A stretch of DNA of 7,377 nucleotides from assembly GCA_016297165.1 (NCBI GenBank), contig JAEDHF010000090.1, positions 1 to 7,377 on the forward strand, in the 5' to 3' direction. The DNA is from Oscillospiraceae bacterium (lineage in GTDB: Bacteria; Bacillota; Clostridia; Oscillospirales; Ruminococcaceae). Below, piece after piece: positions 1 to 6,277 of the stretch (its first letter is position 1; every line of letters begins with the position of its first letter). The notes beneath the pieces were generated by a model. The model was not told the origin of the DNA and made no database searches. It worked only from the letters and a program-made list of their open reading frames with translations. Both the position numbers and the translations under genes were made by a program.

Positions 1-27
1 GCGCGCTACCAACTGCGCTACACCCCG
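1..27 (-). tRNA. tRNA gene, 5' part only, probably tRNA-Pro
   Basis: Read on the minus strand from base 27, the sequence has a seven-base acceptor strand CGGGGTG, then U8-A9, a four-base D stem GCGC, a D loop AGTTGGTA with the conserved GG, and the closing GCGC of the D stem, after which the window ends. This is the canonical first third of a tRNA and also fixes its 5' end at base 27. The anticodon and T arm lie outside, so the identity cannot be read. A C at position 1 is unusual among bacterial tRNAs and typical of tRNA-Pro, so proline is the best guess. A perfect-consensus promoter on the same strand lies about 90 bases upstream. Confidence 0.85.
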
Positions 28-119
28 ATGACTATTTAATTGTAAGTATTATTTATTGGGCTTCTTAGCGTGCTTGCTTTGTCCGCCCTCTTGCGGTGCT
101 CGAAAATCAGCCTTTGATT

Positions 120-148
120 ATTATACACTATTTCAAATAGAATGTCAA
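120..148 (-). promoter_or_regulatory. Consensus sigma-A promoter reading toward the tRNA
   Basis: On the minus strand the -35 box TTGACA (148-143) and the -10 box TATAAT (125-120) both match the consensus exactly and are separated by exactly 17 bases. The predicted start point is near base 113, giving a transcript leader of about 85 bases before the tRNA at base 27. That leader shows only a weak CCGC/GCGG hairpin (83-96) and no open reading frame I can support. An exact consensus promoter is typical of stable RNA genes. The A/T-rich stretch upstream of the -35 box could act as an UP element. Confidence 0.85.
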
Positions 149-195
149 TAATTTATCAGATTTTTTTAAATACCCGAAAATTTTTATCTAAAGTG

Positions 196-224
196 TTTAC
201 AAAATCGTTAAAATGTGGTATCAT
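196..224 (+). promoter_or_regulatory. Promoter of nifJ
   Basis: A -35 box TTTACA (196-201) and a -10 box TATCAT (219-224) are separated by 17 bases, and TG at 216-217 supplies an extended -10 element. The predicted start point is near base 231, leaving a leader of about 60 bases before the nifJ start at 292. The promoter is back to back with the tRNA promoter at 120-148; the two -35 boxes are separated by 47 A/T-rich bases. The strong signal fits the highly biased codon use of nifJ. Confidence 0.75.
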
Positions 225-250
225 ATACATTGATGCATACTAATGTGTAT
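223..250 (+). promoter_or_regulatory. Inverted repeat over the nifJ -10 and start point
   Basis: The arms ATATACATT (223-231) and AATGTGTAT (242-250) pair over nine positions with a single G-U wobble around a ten-base spacer that contains the palindrome ATGCAT. The element begins inside the -10 box and covers the predicted transcription start. It could be an operator that blocks polymerase, or a hairpin at the 5' end of the mRNA that protects it. The region is A/T-rich, so a chance match is possible. I cannot assign it to a known regulator. Confidence 0.35.
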
Positions 251-275
251 ATTTATCAGGATATGCAAAAAAACT

Positions 276-282
276 AAGGAGG
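276..282 (+). promoter_or_regulatory. Ribosome binding site of nifJ
   Basis: AAGGAGG is a full match to the anti-Shine-Dalgarno sequence. It decides the start codon: an in-frame ATG at 283 directly abuts it and cannot be used, whereas the ATG at 292 lies nine bases downstream, at a normal distance. Confidence 0.92.
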
Positions 283-291
283 ATGTTTCCA

Positions 292-3200
292 ATGGCAAGA
301 CAGAAACTTACGATGGACGGTAACAACGCTGCAGGTCACGTTTCCTATGCGTTTACCGAAGTTGCTGCTATCTACCCCATCACACCTTCGTCCGTTATGG
401 CAGAAGTAACAGACGCTTGGTCAGCAGCAGGCAGAAAAAATATTTTCGGACAGGAAGTTCAGGTTGTAGAAATGCAGTCTGAAGCCGGTGCAGCAGGCGC
501 TGTTCACGGTTCCCTTACAGCAGGTGCGTTAACAACTACTTATACTGCGTCTCAGGGTCTTCTCTTAATGATTCCTAACATGTATAAGATTGCAGGTGAA
601 TTACTCCCTAACGTAATTCACGTTTCCGCTCGTGCACTCGCTTCTCATGCACTTTCTATCTTCGGCGACCACAGCGACATTTACGCTTGTCGTCAGACCG
701 GCTACGCTATGCTCTGTTCCACCAACCCCCAGGAGGTTATGGACCTCGGCGCAGTAGCTCACCTCTCCACCCTTAAGGGCAGAGTTCCTTTCATCCACTT
801 CTTCGATGGTTTCAGAACCTCTCACGAAATCCAGAAGATTGAAGTCTGGGATTACGATACCCTCGCTAAGATGGTTGATATGGAAGACGTTGAAGCATTC
901 CGTCAGCGTGCATTAAACCCTGAACACCCCGTTCTCCGCGGTACTGCACAGAACCCCGACATCTTCTTCCAGGCAAGAGAAGCCTGCAACCCCTACTACG
1001 ACGCTATCCCCGAAATCGTAACAAAGTACATGGATAAGGTTAACGCTGAAATCGGTACAGATTACAAGCTCTTTAACTACTACGGCGCACCCGACGCTGA
1101 ACATGTAATTGTTGCTATGGGCTCCGTTAACGACACAATCGAAGAAACAATCGATTACCTCGCAGCACAGGGCAAGAAGGTAGGTCTCGTTAAGGTAAGA
1201 CTTTACAGACCCTTCTCCACCAACGCTTTCGTTGACGCTATTCCTGCAACCGCTAAGCAGATCACAGTTCTCGACAGAACAAAGGAACCCGGCGCTATCG
1301 GCGAACCCTTATACCTCGATGTTGTAGCTGCATTAAAGCAGGCTAACAAGTTCCAGGATGTTCCCGTATTCTCCGGCCGTTACGGTCTCGGTTCTAAGGA
1401 CTGCAACCCTGCTCAGATTATTGCAGTTTACAACAACACAGCTAAGCCCAGATTCACAATCGGTATCGAGGACGACGTTACTGGTCTCTCCCTTGAAATC
1501 AAGGAGAACCCCAACACAACTCCCGAGGGTACAACCTGCTGTAAGTTCTGGGGTCTCGGCTCTGACGGTACTGTTGGCGCTAACAAAAACTCCATCAAGA
1601 TCATCGGCGACCACACCGATATGTACGCACAGGCTTACTTCGCTTACGACTCCAAGAAGTCCGGCGGTGTAACAATCTCCCACTTACGTTTCGGTAAGTC
1701 TCCTATCAAGTCCACATACTTTGTAAATAAGGCTAACTTCGTTGCTTGTCATAACCCCTCTTACATCGACAAGTACGAAATGGTTCAGGACGTAGTTCCC
1801 GGCGGCTCCTTCTTACTTAACTGCCAGTGGACAGTTGACGAGCTTGACGAAAAGCTTCCTGCACCCGTTAAGGCTTATATCGCAAAGAACAACATCAACT
1901 TCTACATCATCAACGCTATCAAGGTAGCTAAGGAAATCGGTCTCGGCAACAAGACAAACACAGTACTCCAGTCTGCGTTCTTCTCTATCGCTAATATCAT
2001 TCCTGCTGCTGACGCTGTTGACTATATGAAGAAGGCTGCATACAAGTCCTTCGCTAAGAAGGGTGACGAAATTGTTAACATGAACTACGCTGCTATCGAC
2101 CGCGGCGCAGGCGAGGTTATCAAGGTTGACGTTCCCGCTTCCTGGGCTAACGCAGAAGGCGAGCTCGCTACACATACTGCAACAGGCGACAACAAGAAGC
2201 TTGTTGATTTCGTAAACAACATCTTAACTCCCGTTAATGCACAGAGAGGCGACAAGTTACCCGTTTCTACATTCTCCGGAATGGCTGACGGTACCTTCCC
2301 TCAGGGTTCTGCTGCATACGAAAAGCGTGGTATCGCTGTTGACGTTCCCGAGTGGATTCCCGAGAACTGTATCCAGTGTAACCAGTGTTCTATGGCTTGT
2401 CCTCACGCTGTAATCCGTCCTATTATTCTTAACGATGCTGAAGCAGCTGCTGCTCCCGCAGGCATGAAGATGAAGGACGCTACCGGTCTTCCCGGACTTA
2501 AGTTCACAATGGCTATCTCCGTACTCGACTGTACAGGATGCGGCGTATGTGCTAACGTATGTCCCGCTAAGACAAAGGCTCTCGCTATGAAGGGTCTCGA
2601 AACACAGGAAGCACAGCAGGCTTGCTACGACTACGCTATCAAGACCTCCGATAAGCCTGAGGTTGCTGAAAAGTTCAAGCCCACTACCGTTAAGGGCGCA
2701 CAGTTCAAGCAGCCCCTCCTCGAGTTCTCCGGCGCTTGTGCAGGCTGCGGCGAAACACCTTACGCAAAGCTTATCACACAGCTCTTCGGCGACAGAATGT
2801 ATATCTCCAACGCAACAGGCTGTTCCTCAATTTGGGGCGGTTCCGCACCTTCTACTCCTTACACAACCAACAAGGAAGGCAGAGGTCCTGCTTGGGGCAA
2901 CTCCTTATTCGAAGATAACGCTGAATTCGGTCTCGGTATGTTCCTCGCTCAGGATACACTCCGCACAAGAGCTCAGGCTAAGTTAAAGGCTCTCGCTGAA
3001 AAGGCTGAAAAGGCTGAGGTTAAGGAGCTTATCGACAAGTACTTCGAAACCGCTAACGACGGCGCAGCTAACCTTGCTGCTACAAAGGCTCTCGTAAGCG
3101 CTCTTGAAGCTTGCGGCTGTGATACTCCCGAAAGAAAGGAAGTTCTTAAGCTTAAGGATTACCTCAACAAGAAGTCTAACTGGATCTTCGGCGGCGACGG

Positions 3201-3828
3201 TTGGGCATACGATATCGGTTACGGCGGTGTTGACCATGTTCTCGCAAGCGGCAAGAACGTTAACGTATTCGTATTCGATACAGAAGTTTACTCCAACACA
3301 GGCGGTCAGGCTTCCAAGGCTACAAACATCGGTGCTGTTGCACAGTTTGCTGCTGCAGGTAAGAATGTAAAGAAGAAGGATCTTGCAGGTATCGCTATGA
3401 AGTACGGCTACGTATATGTAGCACAGATTGCTATGGGCGCTGACATGAACCAGTGTCTCAAGGCTATCGCAGAAGCTGAAGCATACGACGGTCCTTCCCT
3501 CGTAATCGCTTACGCTCCTTGTATCAACCACGGTATCAAGGGCGGCCTTACAATCGCTCAGCAGGTTGAAAAGGAAGCTGTTCAGGCAGGCTACTGGCAC
3601 CTCTTCAGATTCAACCCCGCTCTCGCTGAAGAAGGAAAGAATCCCTTCTCTCTCGACAGCAAGGCTCCTACAGGCGACTATAAGGCATTCATGATGAGAG
3701 AAGTACGTTACAACTCCCTCATGAGAGCTAACCCCGAAAGAGCAGAAAAGCTCTTCAACATCGCTGTTGAAAACAGCAAGAAGAAGTACGACGACTTAGT
3801 AAACCTCGTTGAATACTACGCTAAGTAA
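292..3828 (+). CDS. nifJ: Pyruvate:ferredoxin (flavodoxin) oxidoreductase
   Basis: This 1178-residue protein oxidatively decarboxylates pyruvate with CoA to acetyl-CoA and CO2 and reduces ferredoxin or flavodoxin in the cytoplasm; it is the central pyruvate-degrading enzyme of many fermenting anaerobes. The N-terminal pyrimidine-binding thiamine diphosphate domain carries YPITP with Thr31, Glu64 and Arg114, at the same positions as the active-site residues I recall for the Desulfovibrio africanus enzyme. Two 4Fe-4S clusters are bound by C693/C696/C699/C703 and C747/C750/C753/C757 in a ferredoxin-like domain. The proximal cluster is bound by C816, C819, C844 and C1077. The cofactor pyrophosphate and metal site is GDG at 968-970 and DTEVYSNTGG from 996, with Asn1002. 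The ATG at 292 is chosen from ribosome binding site spacing. The C-terminus is about 60 residues shorter past C1077 than in D. africanus, so the oxygen-protective last domain is probably absent. Codon use is strongly biased, suggesting high expression. It is transcribed alone, between its own promoter and terminator. Confidence 0.98.
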   Translation: MARQKLTMDGNNAAGHVSYAFTEVAAIYPITPSSVMAEVTDAWSAAGRKNIFGQEVQVVEMQSEAGAAGAVHGSLTAGALTTTYTASQGLLLMIPNMYKIAGELLPNVIHVSARALASHALSIFGDHSDIYACRQTGYAMLCSTNPQEVMDLGAVAHLSTLKGRVPFIHFFDGFRTSHEIQKIEVWDYDTLAKMVDMEDVEAFRQRALNPEHPVLRGTAQNPDIFFQAREACNPYYDAIPEIVTKYMDKVNAEIGTDYKLFNYYGAPDAEHVIVAMGSVNDTIEETIDYLAAQGKKVGLVKVRLYRPFSTNAFVDAIPATAKQITVLDRTKEPGAIGEPLYLDVVAALKQANKFQDVPVFSGRYGLGSKDCNPAQIIAVYNNTAKPRFTIGIEDDVTGLSLEIKENPNTTPEGTTCCKFWGLGSDGTVGANKNSIKIIGDHTDMYAQAYFAYDSKKSGGVTISHLRFGKSPIKSTYFVNKANFVACHNPSYIDKYEMVQDVVPGGSFLLNCQWTVDELDEKLPAPVKAYIAKNNINFYIINAIKVAKEIGLGNKTNTVLQSAFFSIANIIPAADAVDYMKKAAYKSFAKKGDEIVNMNYAAIDRGAGEVIKVDVPASWANAEGELATHTATGDNKKLVDFVNNILTPVNAQRGDKLPVSTFSGMADGTFPQGSAAYEKRGIAVDVPEWIPENCIQCNQCSMACPHAVIRPIILNDAEAAAAPAGMKMKDATGLPGLKFTMAISVLDCTGCGVCANVCPAKTKALAMKGLETQEAQQACYDYAIKTSDKPEVAEKFKPTTVKGAQFKQPLLEFSGACAGCGETPYAKLITQLFGDRMYISNATGCSSIWGGSAPSTPYTTNKEGRGPAWGNSLFEDNAEFGLGMFLAQDTLRTRAQAKLKALAEKAEKAEVKELIDKYFETANDGAANLAATKALVSALEACGCDTPERKEVLKLKDYLNKKSNWIFGGDGWAYDIGYGGVDHVLASGKNVNVFVFDTEVYSNTGGQASKATNIGAVAQFAAAGKNVKKKDLAGIAMKYGYVYVAQIAMGADMNQCLKAIAEAEAYDGPSLVIAYAPCINHGIKGGLTIAQQVEKEAVQAGYWHLFRFNPALAEEGKNPFSLDSKAPTGDYKAFMMREVRYNSLMRANPERAEKLFNIAVENSKKKYDDLVNLVEYYAK

Positions 3829-3853
3829 TTCTTCGGAATAAACGAATAACAAT

Positions 3854-3897
3854 GCCCCGTTTATGCAGTAGTGCATAAACGGGGTGTTTTCGTTTTC
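3854..3897 (+). terminator. Rho-independent terminator of nifJ
   Basis: A perfect 13-bp stem pairs CCCCGTTTATGCA (3855-3867) with its complement (3872-3884) around the loop GTAG, and is followed by the T-rich run TGTTTTCGTTTT. It lies 26 bases after the nifJ stop codon and should separate nifJ from thiD. Confidence 0.95.
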
Positions 3898-3940
3898 CTG
3901 TATCATATTGCAGCTATTCAGCGCCCTGTAACAAAACAGC

Positions 3941-3969
3941 TTGCTTTTTTGCTCCGTATGATATATAAT
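3941..3969 (+). promoter_or_regulatory. Promoter of thiD
   Basis: TTGCTT (3941-3946) and a perfect -10 box TATAAT (3964-3969) are separated by 17 bases. The predicted start is near base 3976, giving a leader of about 96 bases that contains two hairpins. Its position between the nifJ terminator and thiD shows thiD is expressed independently of nifJ. Confidence 0.75.
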
Positions 3970-3980
3970 TAGTGTGTGCC

Positions 3981-4034
3981 GGGTAACTGTCCCCAGAACA
4001 GTTACCCCTCAAAGCCTGAAAATCAGGCTTTGAG
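3981..4034 (+). repeat. Two tandem perfect hairpins in the thiD leader
   Basis: The first hairpin pairs GGGTAACTGT (3981-3990) with ACAGTTACCC (3998-4007) around a seven-base loop. The second follows with no gap: CTCAAAGCCTGA (4008-4019) pairs with its exact complement (4023-4034) around the loop AAA. Neither is followed by a T run, so they are not ordinary terminators on either strand. GGCTTT at 4026-4031, part of the second stem, could instead pair with AAAGCC at 4041-4046, giving a competing fold just before the ribosome binding site. No conserved thiamine-riboswitch core is visible. The element may be a regulatory leader, an mRNA-stabilising structure or a copy of a dispersed intergenic repeat; it resembles the element at 4893-4938 in layout. 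Confidence 0.6.
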
Positions 4035-4058
4035 TTGACTAAAGCCAAAATGCCCGAA

Positions 4059-4064
4059 AAGGAG
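4059..4064 (+). promoter_or_regulatory. Ribosome binding site of thiD
   Basis: AAGGAG lies seven bases before the ATG at 4072. A second in-frame ATG at 4078 would be 13 bases away, so the first is preferred. Confidence 0.85.
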
Positions 4065-4071
4065 TGTCTAT

Positions 4072-4863
4072 ATGATTATGAAAACAGCCCTGACTATAGC
4101 GGGAAGCGATTCCTGCGGCGGCGCAGGAATACAGGCAGATATAAAGACGATGACCATGAATGGGGTATATGCCATGAGCGCCATAACCGCCCTTACGGCA
4201 CAGAACACGGTAGGCGTAACGGGAATTTCCGAGGTTTCGCCCGATTTCCTTATGAAACAGCTTGACGCAGTATTCAGCGATATTTTCCCCGACGCCGTTA
4301 AAACAGGAATGCTATCGGGAGAGGGGCTTATCGGGGTAATAGCCGAAAGGCTAAGCTTCTATAAGGCGAAAAATATCGTTGTTGACCCCGTAATGATAGC
4401 TACCAGCGGTGCAAGGCTCATAAGCGAAAACGCAGTAAAAACTCTTAAGGAAAGGCTGCTGCCCTTAGCGACGGTAGTAACCCCGAATATCCCCGAGGCT
4501 GAGGTGCTTTCGGGAATAGCCATAAAAACCCCCGAGGATATGGAAAAGGCGGCGAAAGCTATAGCCGAAGAATATGGCTGTGCAGTTCTTTTAAAGGGCG
4601 GACACAGCATTAACGATGCCAACGACCTGCTATATGCGGATGGCGAAAAACGCTGGTTCAAGGGAAAAAGGATAGATAACCCCAATACCCACGGCACAGG
4701 TTGTACACTTTCAAGCGCCATAGCCGCAAATCTCGCAAAAGGCTATGACCTGTTTACCTCTGTAGAAAGGGCTAAGGAGTATATTTCGGGCGCTTTAGCG
4801 GCTATGCTCGACCTGGGAAAAGGAAGCGGCCCTATGAATCACGCTTATAAGCTGTTTGAATGA
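4072..4863 (+). CDS. thiD: Hydroxymethylpyrimidine/phosphomethylpyrimidine kinase
   Basis: This 263-residue protein belongs to the ribokinase-like family and performs two successive ATP-dependent phosphorylations of 4-amino-5-hydroxymethyl-2-methylpyrimidine, giving the diphosphate that is joined to the thiazole unit in thiamine synthesis. The N-terminal substrate-binding signature TIAGSDSCGGAGIQAD runs over residues 8-23 and is typical of ThiD. VDPVM lies at 104-108, TPN at about residue 140, and the anion-hole motif HGTGC at 207-211 ends in the cysteine (C211) typical of ThiD enzymes. Length matches the family. It stands alone with its own promoter, and no other thiamine gene is visible here, so it may serve salvage or act with genes elsewhere. 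Related pyridoxine kinases share the fold, but the N-terminal motif favours ThiD. Unlike nifJ, it uses many ATA and AAA codons, suggesting ordinary expression. Confidence 0.95.
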   Translation: MIMKTALTIAGSDSCGGAGIQADIKTMTMNGVYAMSAITALTAQNTVGVTGISEVSPDFLMKQLDAVFSDIFPDAVKTGMLSGEGLIGVIAERLSFYKAKNIVVDPVMIATSGARLISENAVKTLKERLLPLATVVTPNIPEAEVLSGIAIKTPEDMEKAAKAIAEEYGCAVLLKGGHSINDANDLLYADGEKRWFKGKRIDNPNTHGTGCTLSSAIAANLAKGYDLFTSVERAKEYISGALAAMLDLGKGSGPMNHAYKLFE

Positions 4864-4892
4864 GATTTTTTAGATTGCTGATAAAATGAGAT

Positions 4893-4938
4893 TGGGGCTG
4901 CTGCCCCATACCCTGCCAAGCCTTTTGAAAAAGGCTTG
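4893..4938 (+). repeat. Double-hairpin intergenic element after thiD
   Basis: A compact hairpin TGGGGC-TGCT-GCCCCA (4893-4908) is followed after eight bases by a second, CAAGCCTTTT (4917-4926) pairing with AAAAGGCTTG (4929-4938). The latter would open slightly at its two-base loop. The tail reads AGCTAAAACTTTAATTTTTT, so the T run starts well past the stem, which makes it a poor terminator. The arrangement (G-rich hairpin, then AAGCC/GGCTT hairpin, then CTAAA) resembles the thiD leader element at 3981-4045. My impression is that such elements recur between genes in Clostridia, but I cannot verify it here. Confidence 0.5.
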
Positions 4939-4969
4939 AGCTAAAACTTTAATTTTTTAAAAGAAAAGC

Positions 4970-4997
4970 AAAAACCCGGTATTTCTCCCGGGTTTTT
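4970..4997. terminator. Bidirectional terminator between thiD and the minus-strand operon
   Basis: AAAAACCCGG (4970-4979) pairs exactly with CCGGGTTTTT (4988-4997) around an eight-base loop. On the plus strand the stem ends in five Ts followed by CTGTTT, serving thiD. On the minus strand it begins four bases after the last stop codon of the operon and is followed by TTTTTGCTTTTCTTTT, an excellent terminator tail. The symmetric A/T flanks are typical of terminators shared by convergent genes. Confidence 0.92.
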
Positions 4998-5001
4998 CTG
5001 T

Positions 5002-5238
5002 TTAACGGCTTTTTCGTTTCAGTTTTTCTAAAAGCGAAATAGCTTGTTTTTTCGCTGCTTTTGTTTCTTCCGTAACGGGCAGGAAGCTGTCTCCCTCGGC
5101 TCTTATTACGTCTCCCTCCTTCGCTTCGGGAGAAACCGTCTCACGGGCTACCGAAAAATAGGATATTTCGCCGTTTTCGTATGTTTTCTCGATTACTGCC
5201 CGATTTTCTTCAAATCTGTCAAGCACAAGTTTTTCCAT
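5002..5238 (-). CDS. DUF3006-type small protein
   Basis: This 78-residue protein begins with a short beta-rich part, LVLDRFEENRAV at residues 4-15, and carries a GDVI turn at 42-45 preceded by acidic residues. It ends in a lysine-rich predicted helix (about 57-78). This pattern fits the DUF3006 family: small proteins that open with an aspartate-arginine-phenylalanine-glutamate type motif and are often encoded next to ComEC-like metallo-beta-lactamase-fold proteins, as here. The molecular function is unknown; a partner or accessory role for the neighbouring hydrolase is an inference from gene order. No signal peptide or membrane segment is present, so it is probably cytoplasmic. The start lies one base after the upstream stop codon, and its GGAGAG ribosome binding site (5248-5243) sits within the last codons of the upstream gene, which implies translational coupling. 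Confidence 0.8.
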   Translation of the reverse strand: MEKLVLDRFEENRAVIEKTYENGEISYFSVARETVSPEAKEGDVIRAEGDSFLPVTEETKAAKKQAISLLEKLKRKSR

Positions 5239-5239
5239 A

Positions 5240-6277
5240 TTACTCTCCGTCCTTTACGGTTACCTTTTCGCCGTCGCTTACAATAACGATACTGCCCGAT
5301 AAATCCGTTCTCAGTACCTCGATACCAAGCTTTTTAAATAGCTTAAGGGGTTCTCTGTGAGGGTGGTTATAATCGTTGGCTTCCCCTACCTCGATTACTC
5401 CGTATTGGGGATTTACCGCCTGAATAAAAGCTCTGGTGCTTGAAGAGCTGCTTCCGTGGTGTGCCACTTTTAAAACGTCGGCAGAAACATCACATCCATA
5501 GTCCAGTATATCCCTCTCCGCTTCCTCTTCGATATCTCCCGTGAAAAGAAAGGCGGTATCCTTGTAGATATATTTAACTGTAACCGAGTAATTATTAAGA
5601 TCCTCATAAGCCTTAACGGGAGAAAGAATCTTAAGCTTACCCTTTCCGAGAGTAAAGCTATCTCCTACCTTCGGGAAAATAACGGGTACATTCTTCCTGT
5701 CGATAGCTTCAAGCATTTTTACATAGGAGCTTGTTGAGGGTATCATATCCTCGGTCATATCCGCCATAATAACCGTTCCTATTTCATAGCGGTCGATTAT
5801 CTTCCTCATATAGCCGATATGGTCGGAATGAGGGTGGGAAACTATGACATAATCAAGCCTTTTTACTCCGAGGCTGTCGAGATAGCCTACTGCCTTACTT
5901 CCCTCGGAGTATTCGCCGCAGTCGATAAGTGCATATTTTCCGTTATCGGCAATAAGCTCACAGTCTCCCTGCCCTACGTCGATAAAATGAACGGCAACTT
6001 CTCCCTCGACCATTTCGCTGTATGCGCCGTCGGAAAGTCCTGCCCCTTCGTATAAATCATTCCAGGAAGGGATAAAGTCAGCCTTAAAGAATATCTCATT
6101 CAGGAATATTACCGCCGCAAAAAGCAGCAGTATGGCCGCTATTATTATTGCTGCTCTTTTATTAACCCTTTTTATTGTAGGGCTTTTTTCCTCCAGCTCT
6201 GCTATTTCCTCGCTTAGCTGAAGAAGCTTTCCTGTCCCTTGAAGCTGTGAATTGTTTGTTCTGCGTTTTTCTGCCAT
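5240..6277 (-). CDS. Membrane-anchored ComEC-like MBL-fold hydrolase
   Basis: This 345-residue protein has a charged N-terminus with a short possible coiled coil (about 17-31), a basic KRVNKR stretch (36-41), one membrane segment (42-60), and a metallo-beta-lactamase-fold domain from about residue 94. Visible motifs are HFIDVGQGDC (97-106), DCG (119-121), the metal-binding HPHSDH (148-153), an NNYS motif (228-231), FTGD with Asp248, and HHGS (273-276). These match the C-terminal domain of the competence protein ComEC and its stand-alone relatives. The positive residues before the membrane segment predict that the catalytic domain faces outside. The substrate is unknown; a nuclease or phosphodiesterase role is only an inference from the family. 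No DNA channel domain is present, so it is not ComEC itself. The start at 6277 has only a weak site (GAGAAG, ten bases upstream) and lies inside the previous gene, with a 116-base overlap; no better in-frame start was found. Confidence 0.88.
   Translation of the reverse strand: MAEKRRTNNSQLQGTGKLLQLSEEIAELEEKSPTIKRVNKRAAIIIAAILLLFAAVIFLNEIFFKADFIPSWNDLYEGAGLSDGAYSEMVEGEVAVHFIDVGQGDCELIADNGKYALIDCGEYSEGSKAVGYLDSLGVKRLDYVIVSHPHSDHIGYMRKIIDRYEIGTVIMADMTEDMIPSTSSYVKMLEAIDRKNVPVIFPKVGDSFTLGKGKLKILSPVKAYEDLNNYSVTVKYIYKDTAFLFTGDIEEEAERDILDYGCDVSADVLKVAHHGSSSSSTRAFIQAVNPQYGVIEVGEANDYNHPHREPLKLFKKLGIEVLRTDLSGSIVIVSDGEKVTVKDGE

Noticed and set aside
190..215. Rex-type redox operator near the nifJ -35 box
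   Set aside because: GTTTAC and GTTAAA are in the same orientation rather than inverted, so no Rex palindrome is formed.
283..291. Upstream in-frame ATG adding three residues to nifJ
   Set aside because: It directly abuts the AAGGAGG ribosome binding site, leaving no spacing; the ATG at 292 is well placed and gives the usual family N-terminus.
2983..3600. Long open frame of 205 codons antisense to nifJ, with several shorter ones
   Set aside because: They arise from the strong codon bias of nifJ, have no ribosome binding site and resemble no protein family.
3976..4071. Thiamine diphosphate riboswitch ahead of thiD
   Set aside because: The conserved CTGAGA and ACCTGA-type core segments of the THI box are absent; the leader consists of two simple hairpins instead.
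4035..4265. Open frame overlapping the start of thiD in another frame
   Set aside because: It begins at a TTG without a ribosome binding site, and its product is a frame-shifted shadow of the well-supported ThiD protein.
4917..4957. Terminator of thiD formed by the CAAGCC hairpin
   Set aside because: The T run begins more than ten bases after the stem, too far for efficient intrinsic termination; the hairpin at 4970-4997 is a much better candidate.
5044..5286. Plus-strand open frame across the DUF3006 gene
   Set aside because: It is antisense to a coupled, family-matching gene, has no promoter or ribosome binding site and no recognisable product.
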